A stretch of 64,000 bases of DNA from Epichloe hybrida. Its lineage: Eukaryota; Ascomycota; Sordariomycetes; Hypocreales; Clavicipitaceae. A program made the position numbers and the translations under genes. Positions 35,069 to 46,500 of the stretch are shown here, in pieces. The stretch lies in NCBI GenBank assembly GCA_019022495.1, contig JAFEKR010000001.1:2170001-2234000 (forward strand). Direction: 5' to 3'. Under the pieces are notes generated by a model. The model saw only the letters and a list, made by a program, of their open reading frames with translations, was not told where the DNA came from and did no database searches. The stretch's first letter is position 1. Each line of letters starts with the position of its first letter.

Positions 35069-38000
35069 TCATGTCAAATCCACAGACCGCTCAATACCAT
35101 CATATTTTGCGTGCAGTTTTTCAGGTGATGGACTCTGACTTGACCTCAAAGGTTGAATTAAGGATGGCGACGACTCTAGTTGTTTAGACCTTTGTCGTGT
35201 CGCCCTGTTTCTTGATATTGACATTACTTCTTCAACATCCGCGGACTCGATAGACGTGCGCTTAGTCTTTTTTGGAGTGGCCCGGGTTACCGGTACTTCG
35301 GCTTCGGATGATGAGATGGGTAGGGTCTCCACAAGATCCTGCTTGTTTGTGTGTCGTGGCGGACTCGACGTCAGGGCGATGGGCCTTCTCACCTCAGATT
35401 CACACAGTGCGTCCTTGATCAATTCATGGCTGGTTAATAACAGAGACGAATCGCCTACACTAGTAGCACGACGATTGTTGTTGTCCGTACTCAGATCGGC
35501 TTGAGGACCCTCAAAGAGCGCTGCTCTATCTTTCGAGCATCGTTTTGTCGGCGACGAAGCCACCGCCTCCGGTTCTGAGCTTCGAGCATCATCTTCTACA
35601 ACCGCCTCGGTGGCAAACGGAGCTGGCTTAGAAACCATCACTACGTCAGATGCATCAGGCAATTCTGTGGCCGAAGATTCCCTTCCTAGCGTTGGGGATA
35701 TATCCTGATCCACTCTCGGAGTTGAGAAATTTGCATTTTCGGCAAGAGATTTCCTCTTGGCGGAGAGCAACCGCTTCTCCGCCCCCTCCTGTTCATGGCG
35801 CTCATGCTGTTCGTGCTGCAACTTGAACAACAATTCGCGGAGCGATTTCCGCAACTGGGACGGCCGGATATCCCACCCTAAAGATTCCCGTTGGAGCAGT
35901 TTGTGAACAGTCCCATCCGGATCTTTCAAGAACTCTTCCATGTATCCCAAGATGAATACTCCACAGTCGCAGAAGTTGTCTTGTTCAGGTATCCGCTTTG
36001 CAGTCATGCCGTTTGGAACTTTGACCAGATCAACACCTTTCTTGTCCTTTGCTTCCGCAATAAGGTATTCCCTAAGTGCCTTGCAAGTTGCAGAGTGGGG
36101 ATTGGCCAATGAGTCTAATGTGATGATCTTTGGTGTTCTGGGATCATCGTGACGCGGGGCCGCAGGGCCGATTTGAGAACTGGCTGTTGTCGTCTTTTTC
36201 AACCCTGGTGACGAGTTCTCCATTGTCCTTGCAGAGCTTGGGGGAGAACAAATAATCTCGACATCGACGAAAAGTTGTTTCGTGTCGCCGTCTCGTATGG
36301 TCACGTCGGACATATTTTGCTCGATGGCTGCTATTCTAGGTGACGATTCGTCCACACGCTCAGATTTGTCTTGATCACCGTCGTGAGGCATTCCGTGGAC
36401 AGCATTTGGCGTATTGCAAATGACCGCCAAGTACCAGTGTGCGTTTTCATTGACTGGTACTACAATATAGTCATAGGAGAGCAAATCAAACTTGGCCGTC
36501 CAAGCTTTGACGCCTTCAAAGTTGATCTTCCCCTTTGTCGACCTCAGTTTCTCGAAGAAAAAAGTGCTGAAGAAATAAATCTTGCTGAGGAGTTCGGGTT
36601 TCTCGTTTTCTAATTTGAATTGCAGGTATCGAATGTAGAAGCTGATGAGATTATCGTTGAGGAACTCGCCTTCGTCCAACCTGGGAATATCGCCATCATC
36701 GACCGTTGCCCTGTTTCTCCCGGTAGCGGGGAACACAAGAGATTGATACCATTGTGCCCTCCAATCTGGATTTTGGCTGGTCCACCGCTCAGGACTTGCT
36801 TCTCGAGGAACATAAACGGGAGAAGACCTTCGAGTTCGCCTCGTACCCGGAGCCTTTGCCACAGTAGGAACCTCTTCTCTACTGGCCTCGATGGACAGGT
36901 TTTTCTCAGTCCTCGTCGAGTCTTGCATTTGGTCCACTAGCTTGACCGGTCGACGAGACCCATTGACGGTGTCGTCTTTGTCAGTTTGTCGATCCTTGGG
37001 AGCAATTTCTTCTACATACTGTGGTATAGTAGGCAAAGAATCCGAGGATTTGACAGGCATCTGATATTGATAGTTGGCGGCCTTGTCCCACGCCTGTTTC
37101 CATTTGATTTCAAGTTCTTTGCTACATAGGAATGATTAGCCGAGGTTCAATGGAATTATAATCATAACTTACACGGGCAACTCAGCCGATTGAGTGTGAT
37201 TTGCAGAGCGTATGAGATCCATAACATCGCGATGATCCATGAATTCCAACCACAAACTATATCCGCTATTGTTTGATCGAGGCCTCGTCACGTGTACGAG
37301 ATGACTCTGATTGCAGGCGTGCTGCATCTTGGTGACATTTTCCAAGTCAATAGCCAGCCAATTCAACGGACCTTCTGCGTTTTGCGGTAAAAGGAGCAGT
37401 GAATCGTCGCGATCTTGTTTGAGGAAGAGCTCCTGCTTGCCCTCTGGTGTGGCATAGGTATGCTTTCCACAGACGGCGCTTCTCACGTACAAAGGGGGCA
37501 CCCTTTTGTATTCTGTTGTACCTGAAGGTTTCGGCTGTGACTTCAAAAATTGTGTGGGCAGAATGTCGCCTCTGGACGAGGTGCGCTTCGGGGTGGCCAA
37601 AACCGAGAAGTTTGTGCGCCGGCTCCCTCCATATTGATCCTTGCTCAACTCATCCTCTGACTCTATCGACTCTATGGATTGGTGAACGCGAGGACGCTTG
37701 AAATATGGACTGGTTGTTTCTGTGCGTGATGCTGGCCTTGATGGTTTCGGCCATGCGCGCACGATATCAGAGCAAATAGTTGCTGGTGGAGGATCATCCT
37801 CTCCCAAAACATCAGGACTCTCTAGTGATGCTGAATTCTTCAGACGATCCGGGGTGTCAGGATTGTTGCCCTCGCTCTTTCTAGCAGCCCCCAGAAGCCG
37901 GTGGTTACAAGAATTTGACCGGTTCTTTCTCGCGCGATTCTTCCCCAGATAGCAGCTGTTGGGCTGAGTACTGCGAAACTCCCCCACACTAGCTCGTATG

Positions 38001-38347
38001 GTTTTTGATTTTCCGGTGCTCGAATTGCTTTTAATATCATACAAATCTTCTTGAGAGCCACTGAGAGTTAGATCGTGGGTTTCGTTGGAACCGTGTCGCT
38101 CGGGAGTTACGATATAGCGGCTATATACGGGGTCTCTTGGGTCAGGCGAGGTTACGTCGGGTTTATGTCGTTTTGATCGAGGACTTTCGCTGGGCGAGTA
38201 GGAACCAGCCGACGGGCGTGGGGGATTTGTTAGTGTGTTTAGCCCTCCTGCTGTGGAACTATTGAGCTGCCTCTATACAGCAATATCAGTCTGGTGCCAG
38301 TTCGTTCCCAAAACGTGGGCATCTCTTACCAGCCGCTTCTTTTGCAT
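35069..38347 (-). CDS. ULP2: Ulp2-type SUMO-specific cysteine protease (C48)
   Basis: Removes SUMO, especially poly-SUMO, from nuclear proteins. 1056 residues from three exons: 38330-38347, 37173-38272 and 35069-37121 (18+1100+2053 = 3171 nt, in frame). The first coding exon is only MQKKRL, with donor GTAAGA, and an upstream in-frame stop supports that ATG. Residues about 220-372 resemble the PH-like region of fungal Ulp2 (FLKQDRDDSLLLLP, MQHACNQSHLVHV). The C48 catalytic domain spans about 500-790, with His601 (ENAHWYLAVI), Asp709 (ITLDSL), Gln753 and Cys759 (FCDCGVFIL). About 100 residues separate the His and Asp segments, the insertion typical of Ulp2/SENP6/SENP7 and absent from Ulp1. A long Ser/charged tail carries candidate SUMO-interaction and phosphorylation sites. 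Confidence 0.92.
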
Positions 38348-38416
38348 TTTATCACTAGAAACCCTAGTTTAACTGTCAAGTTAAACAAGACCTCCAACAC
38401 CAGGTTCGTAGTTGGA

Positions 38417-38844
38417 TCATGGAGAATAACCATACCCATAGTCGGGGAACGAGTGTGCCTCGGAATGGTATCGGGCAAGCGGGCTGGAACTGAAATGAGC
38501 AAAAGAGTGCAATTAGAGTGCGGCCTGCCAACTACACATACTCGCGTGAAGGCCACTTTCGCTTCTGCTTCTCCGTAGGAGCCTCCGCCAGAGCGCTCAG
38601 ACCTATTTCTTCGGCGTCTTTGGGACTCTTCGGCGTCGGATCGTTGACAATCGCGTTCCATATGGCGACAGTTTGACTGGGGCGGGAGGGCTGCGAGCTA
38701 GAGCATGGGGCCAAATAGATGAGTGACGAGTCGACGACGCTACGAAGAAAAGCCCGTGAGCATTGCATCGACTTACAGTGCTTCACACGACTTGGCACCA
38801 GACCTGCACTGTCTGGAGGGTTTGGGCAATGATGCGGATGATTT
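38417..38844 (-). CDS. Candidate small protein gene, start not resolved
   Basis: Not recognised. Three minus-strand exons (38777-38844, 38542-38739, 38417-38489) join in one frame of 113 codons including the stop. The reading runs from KSSASLPKPSRQCRSG through VVDSSLIYLAPC and IWNAIVNDPTPKSPKDAEE to EKQKRKWPSRD and ends FPDYGYGYSP. Splice sites are good (donors GTAAGT and GTATGT; acceptors TTCTTCGTAG and TTTCAG), but the first intron would be only 37 nt, below the usual fungal minimum. No ATG lies in the first exon, so an upstream exon is needed; one candidate is an ATG near 39256 with a GTAGGT donor. The stop is 70 bp upstream of the ULP2 start, so it may instead be transcribed with ULP2. 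Confidence 0.45.
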
Positions 38845-39614
38845 CTGCAGACGTTAGACGTGGGGCCACGCAAGGAAGTTCGACAACCACTTGTGAGTGG
38901 ATAATGGAAAATTTTAGCGGGTCCGGCTGCACCTTCCGTGGTAATAATAATATGTATGTCACGTCTCGCACGCAAGCAGACAAATGACAACTGACAAATA
39001 ACAAGCGGGAAGCGATGATAATGATGATGAAGAAGAAGGAAATGATGGAGTTGACGATGGCGATTGGCTTTGCAAACACTGAAAGCGGGCAGAATGACAG
39101 GAATCATGAGATGGGATCCAGCACTCAACGCAGCAGCGTGAGACTTTGCTGCGGCGAAAAGGCGGCGTTGGTTCGTCTGGTTCGGGTGAGCGCGAGGGTC
39201 ATGGCTGTCAGTCAGTGTTGATGGCCGAACCTACATATCGTCGGTGCCGCCACATTATTGCGACAAACCATCCATCACTGTGAGTCAGTGAAGTGTCATG
39301 TCATCAACAGAGAGCTTTTAGGATAACTCCGTGCAAGGCAAGGCACCGTACAAGGCAAGCCCTGAGGTCAGGGGGGTCGTGGCAGCAGCCCGCCCTGGTC
39401 TGATCTGGTCCATTTTTATTTTCATCGTCTCCATCGCGATTAATACGGGACCAACCACATCCATCACATCCACCACATCCCTCCACTCCAAGTCTCCAAC
39501 CAACCCCCTTTGGCCCATCCACTCAAGTTTGCTGCTCTTCTTCTTCAACAAATTGTCCGGTTATTCTTTGCCATCATCAGTTGATACCCGTCTACTTCGC
39601 AAGCGTCAGTCAAC
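38845..39614. other. Shared upstream region of the small gene and the guanylyltransferase
   Basis: No firm gene. It probably contains a divergent promoter and a 5' exon of the small minus-strand gene. It includes runs of ATG/CAT-rich simple sequence near 39010-39050 and CATC-rich sequence near 39455-39480. Confidence 0.5.
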
Positions 39615-41534
39615 ATGGCTGCACAGAATGGCATAGAGGTCGCTTTGGCCAAGATCATGGAGGTTGTGCAGAAGCAGGTATGTCCTTGTTTGTGCACTCC
39701 CCGTCGTAGTTGACACGGTATCGGGGTTGTTCAGGGGGGCCAGATCGTGAGGTCGCAGTTCGCATGGCAATGAGTTGTGGTGGGTTTTGCGACTTGACGA
39801 TGCCTCATGCTCTGTATTCTCCGCCTCATTGCGTATTTTCCTTCGCATTTGCGCATACCAAGCTGCTAATGCGCTTTTTTTTCTCCTTTTTTCTTCTGTT
39901 TCACCATGTAGAATGAGGAGATGTCAGAGCTGCGCCAAGAGTGTACCCAACTGCGACAATCCAACGCGGAGATCTCGCTGCTCCTCAAAGAGACTGTCCT
40001 GGTAAGTCTTGCGCGCTCGTGCTCTTGACGACTCTCTGTTCATGTCGTTTTTTTCTTGCAACATGCAACACATCACTCACATGCCTCCGATTCAAGTCTC
40101 GTCGCGACGGTTCAGGCCTGGGTGGCCTCTCACCCGGTCCTGACAGCTCCATGCGATCTTTCAGCCCTCATCCTCTTCCCAGGCTGTCTTCCGCCATGAG
40201 ATATATCCCACCACCCTCACCCACCCCGCAACTCACCGTCCCTGCCGTGGACCGCGAAGTTGATGGCTTCTACGTCATTATCCCCGCCGGTGGTGCCGGT
40301 ACGCGTCTCTGGCCTCTGTCCCGCGAGAACCACCCCAAGTTCCTGCTGGACATCGATCTTTCAGGGCGCAGCTTGCTTCAGTCAACGTGGCGCCGTCTCG
40401 TTCCACTTGCTGGTGCAAGTCGCATGACTGTCGTTGCCGGCCCTAGCCACTCAGAATCCATCCAGACCCAGTTGCCTCAGCTCGAGGACTCCAACTTGTT
40501 CACCGAGCCTGGTCCCAAGGACTCCATGGCCGCTATTGGTCTCGCCGCCGCTGTTCTCCTGCACCGCGACCCGGATGCCGTCATTGGATCCTTTGCCGCC
40601 GATCACATGATTGCTGGCGAGGACGCTTTCCTCAACTCCGTCACCGAGGCCGTCAAGGTCGCCAAAGAGGGCTTTCTCGTCACCATTGGTATTGCGCCTT
40701 CACACCCTGCCACTGGATTCGGTTATGTCAAGCTGGGTGACAAGCTGGATGTGCCTAGCGCGCCAACCGCTCGTCTTGTGAGCGCCTTCAAGGAGAAGCC
40801 GGACGCTTACACGGCTGCCAAGTATGTCTCGTCTGGTAACTACCGCTGGAACGCTGGTATGTTCGTGACTCAGGCCTCTACACTGATGGACCTGGTCAAG
40901 GAGTATGAGCCCGAGCTGCACGCCAACCTGACCAGAATCGCCGAGGCTTGGGAGGACAAGACCCAGCGAGACACCATCCTCAACGAGGTTTGGCCCAATC
41001 TTGAAAAGGTGGCCATTGATAATGCCATTGCTGAACCAGCCGCTGCTGAGGGCAAGGTTGCTGTCATTCCTGCTACCTTTGGTATGTTTACTCGTTTGAC
41101 ACAAACCATGACGTGCTGTGAAAACTGTGCTAACATGCGCTCTTTCCTAGGTTGGGATGATGTCGGTGACTTTTCCTCCCTCGCTGAAATGCTTCCCGCC
41201 GAGGCCAACTCTCCCAGAATTCTGGGTGATCGCAATCTTGGTAAGTTGGTTCTAAACTTAAAAAAAAAAAAAAAGAAATAAACCTCTCACACACTTATCC
41301 ATGTCATCTTTACGATGATTCGCGAGCTGACTGGTTCTTGCAGTCGTTGCCCAACAAGCCCCTGGTGGCATTGTTGTTCCCGGATCTGGCCGTCTGATCG
41401 CTTGTCTCGGTGTGGACGATCTTGTCATTGTGGACGTGCCTGATGCCCTCATGGTCACCACCCGTGCCCGTGCGCAGGAAGTCAAATCTCTTGTTGCCAG
41501 CTGCCGCAAAGCAGGCTTCAAGAACCTCATGTAA
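39615..41534 (+). CDS. Bacterial-type mannose-1-phosphate guanylyltransferase with N-terminal coiled coil
   Basis: Predicted to make GDP-mannose from GTP and mannose-1-phosphate. 472 residues from five exons: 39615-39677, 39912-40001, 40097-41081, 41151-41240 and 41344-41534 (1419 nt, in frame). From about residue 105 it is a nucleotidyltransferase with the signature AGGAGTRLWPLSR and PKFLLD, then FAADHM, HPATGFGYVKLG, FKEKPDA, RWNAGMFV and FGWDDVGDF. This is the ManC-type layout of bacterial enzymes, not the eukaryotic Psa1/Mpg1 type, and there is no left-handed beta-helix tail. Exons 1 and 2 add a heptad-rich helix (IEVALAKIMEVVQKQ, then EEMSELRQECTQLRQ), followed by a Ser/Pro-rich linker. 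The helix is in frame through two introns, so I treat it as part of the protein. Confidence 0.85.
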
Positions 41535-42258
41535 TATGGTGTGGACTATGTAAGAGACGCCGGCGCACAGGTTGTCAAAATCGAAGCAAAGTACAGGGAT
41601 GAAAATTACAAGAAAAAAAAAATGAAGGGTTCAGCGCAAAAAGAGGTAGCTGTGTAATTTAGCTCATCTGTAATGATTAGGAAACATATATCTTTTAATA
41701 TGACTCAACTGTCACTGACTGGGATCCCAGCAGCTGATCGTTTTTAGCAATTCGTCGCTCATCCGTCAGTCAGCCTCAGCAGCCTTAACAGTCCCACAGT
41801 GCTTTCCCTCCGGGTACGGGTCGCAGCTTCAGAAGTCATTCAACCTTGGAGTGAAGCAGTGTATACAAAATCAGTGTGTATAAGATTGAGAAGGTGTTTG
41901 GGGGGGGAAGACGATGTGGATCGGCTAGGGAGCTGGCTTGTTGTCATGGTGGTTAGCAGCGTTCTAGTTCACAGCTCACGCAGTATACGGTATTATCGTC
42001 CATTTCACGACCCGCATGACAACGGGAGTTTTGTTCCGCATGATGACCTCGCTGTTCCGTTGCCTTTATAATCGCAACTTGCCCAATGCGGAACATGGTG
42101 CCCCCTCCCCGCCCCCCCCACAACGTGTCCTTCGAGGGACGTCCATGCTCATCCCGAAGAAACCCCCCAAACACAATCCGTACTCTGTCATCAAGGTAAG
42201 CTCAGCTCCGTCCAACTCTCAACCACCCCCCCGACAGCGAAGCACTCTCTCGCCCATC
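41535..42258. other. Intergenic upstream of SPC3
   Basis: No gene seen. It contains a G8 run (41899-41906) and a C-rich stretch near 42105-42120; both are promoter or leader sequence. Confidence 0.5.
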
Positions 42259-43226
42259 ATGCACAGCTCCTTCACCCGCATCCAGGGTGTCTTTGGATTC
42301 TTCACAACAGTCGCCTGCGTGCTAGCCGGCTTCATCGCCGCGTCCGACCTCTTATCCATTCGCAAACCAAGCGGCACCATTGTCCCCACCAACATGCAAG
42401 TGTACGAGAACCAACCGCCCTGAAACAACCCCAGCTGGCATTTGCCAAAAATTCCTTGGTACTCTCCAATTATACACAATACATTGTATAAAAGAACCAC
42501 ACGACTAACACAGAGGGTTGGGGGGAAACAAACAAAAAAAAAACAGCGTCAAAGGCCGCCCCCACTACTACTCGTCCAAAAAAGAAGAATACGCCATCAT
42601 CAAGTTCTCCCTCGACGCGGACCTCTCCTCCCTATTCACATGGAACACGAAGCAGCTCTTCGTCTACGTCACGGCCGACTGGCCCTCTGCGCCCGGCGCA
42701 AACACCACCGACTCGGCCGTCATCTGGGACACCATCATCACGAGCCCCAGCGCCGATCATCTGCAGAACATTGGGCCCGTGGCCATGAAGAAGCTGAGGA
42801 GGAGCTCCGAGGGCAAAGCCATTGATCCTAGTCGGTATGTTGGACACTATTCTCTCTTTGCAACAAAAAAAAAAGGAGGGGGGGGGGGGTCAATGTTGTG
42901 AGGTGATTTGCCAGAGAAAAAAAAAAACCCCAAAAAAAAAGCGCTGTACAATTCTAATGTTGGAGCATTTGAACAGCGGTCTATTGAAGCTCAAGAATCA
43001 GCGACCAAAGTACCAGATTACCCATCCTAGCGGCAAGATCGCCAAGGTCGACGGCGTCACTCTCAAGGTCCATTACAACGTGCAGCCGTGGGTGGGCCTA
43101 CTGACGTGGGATATGCAAGAAAAGCTGGGGTACTGGAGGGCCATGGACGGCGGCGCCAGTGAGCCGTTTGAGTTGCCGGCCATCAAGGTCAAGGATGCGG
43201 GCAAGAATAAGGCTAAAAAGGCCTAG
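42259..43226 (+). CDS. SPC3: Signal peptidase complex subunit SPC3 (SPCS3, 22-kDa subunit)
   Basis: ER-membrane subunit of signal peptidase, needed with Sec11 for cleaving signal peptides. 226 residues from three exons: 42259-42401, 42547-42834 and 42977-43226 (681 nt, in frame). It is a type II membrane protein: a short cytosolic N-terminus (MHSSFTRIQG), one membrane segment at about 11-32 (VFGFFTTVACVLAGFIAASDLL), and a lumenal domain. Conserved lumenal blocks are VVKGRPHYYSSKKEEYA, LSSLFTWNTKQLFVYVTADWP and LLKLKNQRPKYQITHPSGKIA. The exon 1 donor GTACGA is preferred over the GTGTAC two bases earlier because it restores the conserved QVVKGR junction. A lysine-rich tail ends the protein. Both introns contain long A- or G-runs. 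Confidence 0.93.
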
Positions 43227-43597
43227 AGGAGGCTTTGCTGCGAGATGATTTGTCAATTGAACTTTGTTCCCGTCATGGCATGTGTAGTAAGTACGCTTTG
43301 GCGCATGAAGGACTGGTCTGATTGGCACATCGTTACTGGAAGCACGACAGCAAGTAAAACTTAATGCAACAACTTTTTGCACATCATCTATATTACACCA
43401 CCGTCATCGTACCATCGTCATCGTGACATTTCGTAGCCCAAAAACTACACATCCATGTTGACGCCCAGTCCTCCCGATGCCCATGATGGATGACATGATC
43501 GTCGTAAATGCTTTTTGACACTAGACCTCACACGAAGAAAAAGAACAAGACAAGCAACGCAATACAAAGTTTGCATTAGCCCTGAGTGGTGAGGCCA
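43227..43597. other. Intergenic between convergent SPC3 and XRN1
   Basis: Short 3' untranslated regions; nothing else seen. Confidence 0.55.
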
Positions 43598-46500
43598 TCA
43601 GAAGCTCGCTCCTCCGCGGCCGTTGACACCCCGTCCTCGGTAAGGTCCGCCACGTCCTCTGCCTCCGCGACCACGCCCGTGTCCACCGCGGGGGTTGTCC
43701 AGGCTCGCGGGGGGTGGCATGTTGCTGTACTTGCCTGGCTGTTCTCCGCGACTAGATTGAGCTTGGAAGAAGCCGCCTCGCTCGCGACCGCGCCCGCGAC
43801 CGTTGACACTTTGTCCAGGGGGCGGTGTGCCATTGGGACCGTCACGATACACCAATGTGCTGTGAAGCAGATTCGGCGCATTGCCGTTGCCACCACCACC
43901 GCGCTGAGGTCCTATGCTGTGACTGCCTCTGCCCCTGCCTGAAGAGTTCCGGCCAGGCGTGCCCTGTCCTCCATTGCCGTTAAGAGCGCCTCTCCAGCCG
44001 CCGCGGAGAGGGGCTCTAGCCGCAGCGTCCCTGTATTGGGGCACACCCACAGACCCGTATAGGCCAGTCGTCACGGTAGAAGTCGCTCGCTTCTGCTGTG
44101 ATTTGCTCGAGTTGGAAATGACCTGCTTGTCTGTGGTGTTCAGGACCGACGAAGATGCCACCGTCTGCCCACGGAACATGGGGCTTCGGTCACCCAACGT
44201 GGTTCCGCTCATGAATGACGTGTCCCAAACGACATCGAGAAGAAGGGCCGTGGCAGTTCTACTGATACCAGCGACCGTGCCCCTTGTGGCGATGGGAACC
44301 TTGCCAGCAGAGGCGACAAAGGTGACGCGATCACCCAAGCCGAAATTCTGATTTCCCAGGACGAGGTCTGCGTCAGAGGGCTTCAAGATTGCAGCTCGGG
44401 GTACCCCCTTGAGCTTCTTGATTTCGACATTTTCGGAAGCTTGGAAGACTTGCTCTCCTGCAGCAGCTAAGCCCATGACAATTTCAGAGTCGAGCTGCTC
44501 CGCTTCAAGAGGCACTCTCTCGAACTTTGACGTCTCTTGCTTCTTGAGCCATGCCACAATGTCCTTAACTCGCTGAGACGCAACAGCTGAGTCATTCCAC
44601 AGATCAGTTTCAGAAGTCTCGCTCCTTTGCGGCTCGCGCTGAATGGCGGCGAAGAAATCAGGGAAGGCCACCATATAATCAGCAATCAGCTTCACAGCCA
44701 AAGAGCTGAACTCCCACCCGGTATGAGACTTGCGAGAGTAGCCCAAGACCTTGAGTTTGCGGCCCTCGAATTTAAGATTGAGACCGAGATTGAGCTTCAG
44801 TCCTGCAGATGTACTAATTTGGTACGATGAGGTGATCTTGCTAAGCACCAGAGGGTGTACGCCCAGTTGTTTCGCAACAGCAAATGACGGTGTGTAAGGG
44901 TTGTTGCGCTCGGCCTGATGAATAATTTTCCTGGAAAATTCGGGTTCCTTATTCTTGGGTATCGAGACCACTACCTCGGTTCTACCATCGACGTGTCCAG
45001 TCACCTCCAGCGGTCGTCCAAAGGCGTATTCTCCCAAGAAGAAGGCTCTTGTGCCCAAAGGAAACTCCTCCTCAATAGGGAGAGCTCCCTTCTCGATGAA
45101 CCGCTCGTCTTCGTTCACGACTTCGTCGACAACAGTCTGGGAAGCGTAGACGCTGCGAACGCTTGGATTTTCCGCATATTCCTTGATCGAGGCACCCGCT
45201 TCAGTCTTGATCAGTCCCTTCAGCATGTGAACATGCACAAGACACTCCACCTGTCCAATGGTTACACCGAGCCGTTTGCCGTGCCAGCTCTCCAAAAAGT
45301 CGGCTTCTTTGGCAAAATCGGCCGCCTCTCGGTTAGAGTGATCTCTGGTCACAATGTCCTTTTCATTCTCGGCAAGCTCATAAGTGAAGAGTTCATCCTG
45401 TACCTTGACGATCTTGGCCTCTTGGAGGAAGGGATAACCCACATAGCACCGCTGGCCAAGCTTCGCCTTGAATGTCTCAATGCTCGTGCGGAGGTTAGTG
45501 TCGGTCAGCGTGACCACGACACTAGGGTTTCTGCTATCCTGCTGGAAGACGTTGATGCCGTAGCCTTCGACGAGTTGTGCGGTGTAAGGGAGTGTGTGGA
45601 GCGTCGGAAAGCCGGCCAGAGCCTCAACCTTGACCATAGCTCCATTGGTCAAGCCAGAAACATACTCCAAACCCTCCATATCAGGCAGGTCGAAAATGTT
45701 CTCAATGCAGCGACAGTTCTGAACATCTGGGAAGATGCCTGGAAGGGGCGAGGGATAGGTGAAGTTGACCTCGGGGGAGTATGTAAATTTGAGAGGTACG
45801 CCAAACCCATTCCGAGCCTTTTCATCGGGCTCCAAGTCATCATTCTTGGTGGCCATTGCATCCAGAAGTCGCTTTTCATCGATGAACGGGATCTTGACAA
45901 CTGCCTCCCAGTCCATCTTTTTCCCATTCATATCCAGCTCAAAGTCTCGCGGGTAGAAGTCGACGATGGGTGAATTCGGATTTGTCATGAGATCATGATA
46001 CGCTTTGGGAACGATCCTCTTACTTCTGTCTGGCAAGACGCCCATGAGTTGTTCATAAGGCTTGAATGGCTGGCCCTTTTCGAAGTTGAGGTCAGCCCCC
46101 AACCCTTTAGTGACATCTATTCCTGTTAGTCAAAAGAGATAACAAGGCGGACGCGCGAGTGTGCGTATCATACCGGAAATCAGTGGGGCATAATGATAAC
46201 CATAGAACCATGGCCATGATGCTATGCCCTTGTAGTAGTAGAATAAAACCCACTGCAGACCTTGAACATAGTTCTCACAAAGACTCTTTTGTTCCTGCCC
46301 ATATTTCTCCGGTTCCCATTCTGGGAATTTTTGTAGATAATACTTGGTCTTCCATCCTGCGTATTTGTCCCGAAACAGCTTGTCATAGCGCTGCTGAGCA
46401 TCCTCTGCGGTGACATCAACGACCATGGCCTTATCGTAGGATTTAATCACACGGTAAGCAGCCAAGTTTCCCTCCTCTTCCTCGTCATCGTCATCCTCGT

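Noticed and set aside
34485..35138. 217-codon plus-strand frame downstream of RRP9
   Set aside because: It overlaps the ULP2 3' end antisense, has no family motifs and lies in convergent 3' untranslated DNA.
44918..45973. 351-codon plus-strand frame inside XRN1
   Set aside because: It is antisense to a conserved part of XRN1; long antisense frames are common opposite biased coding sequence.
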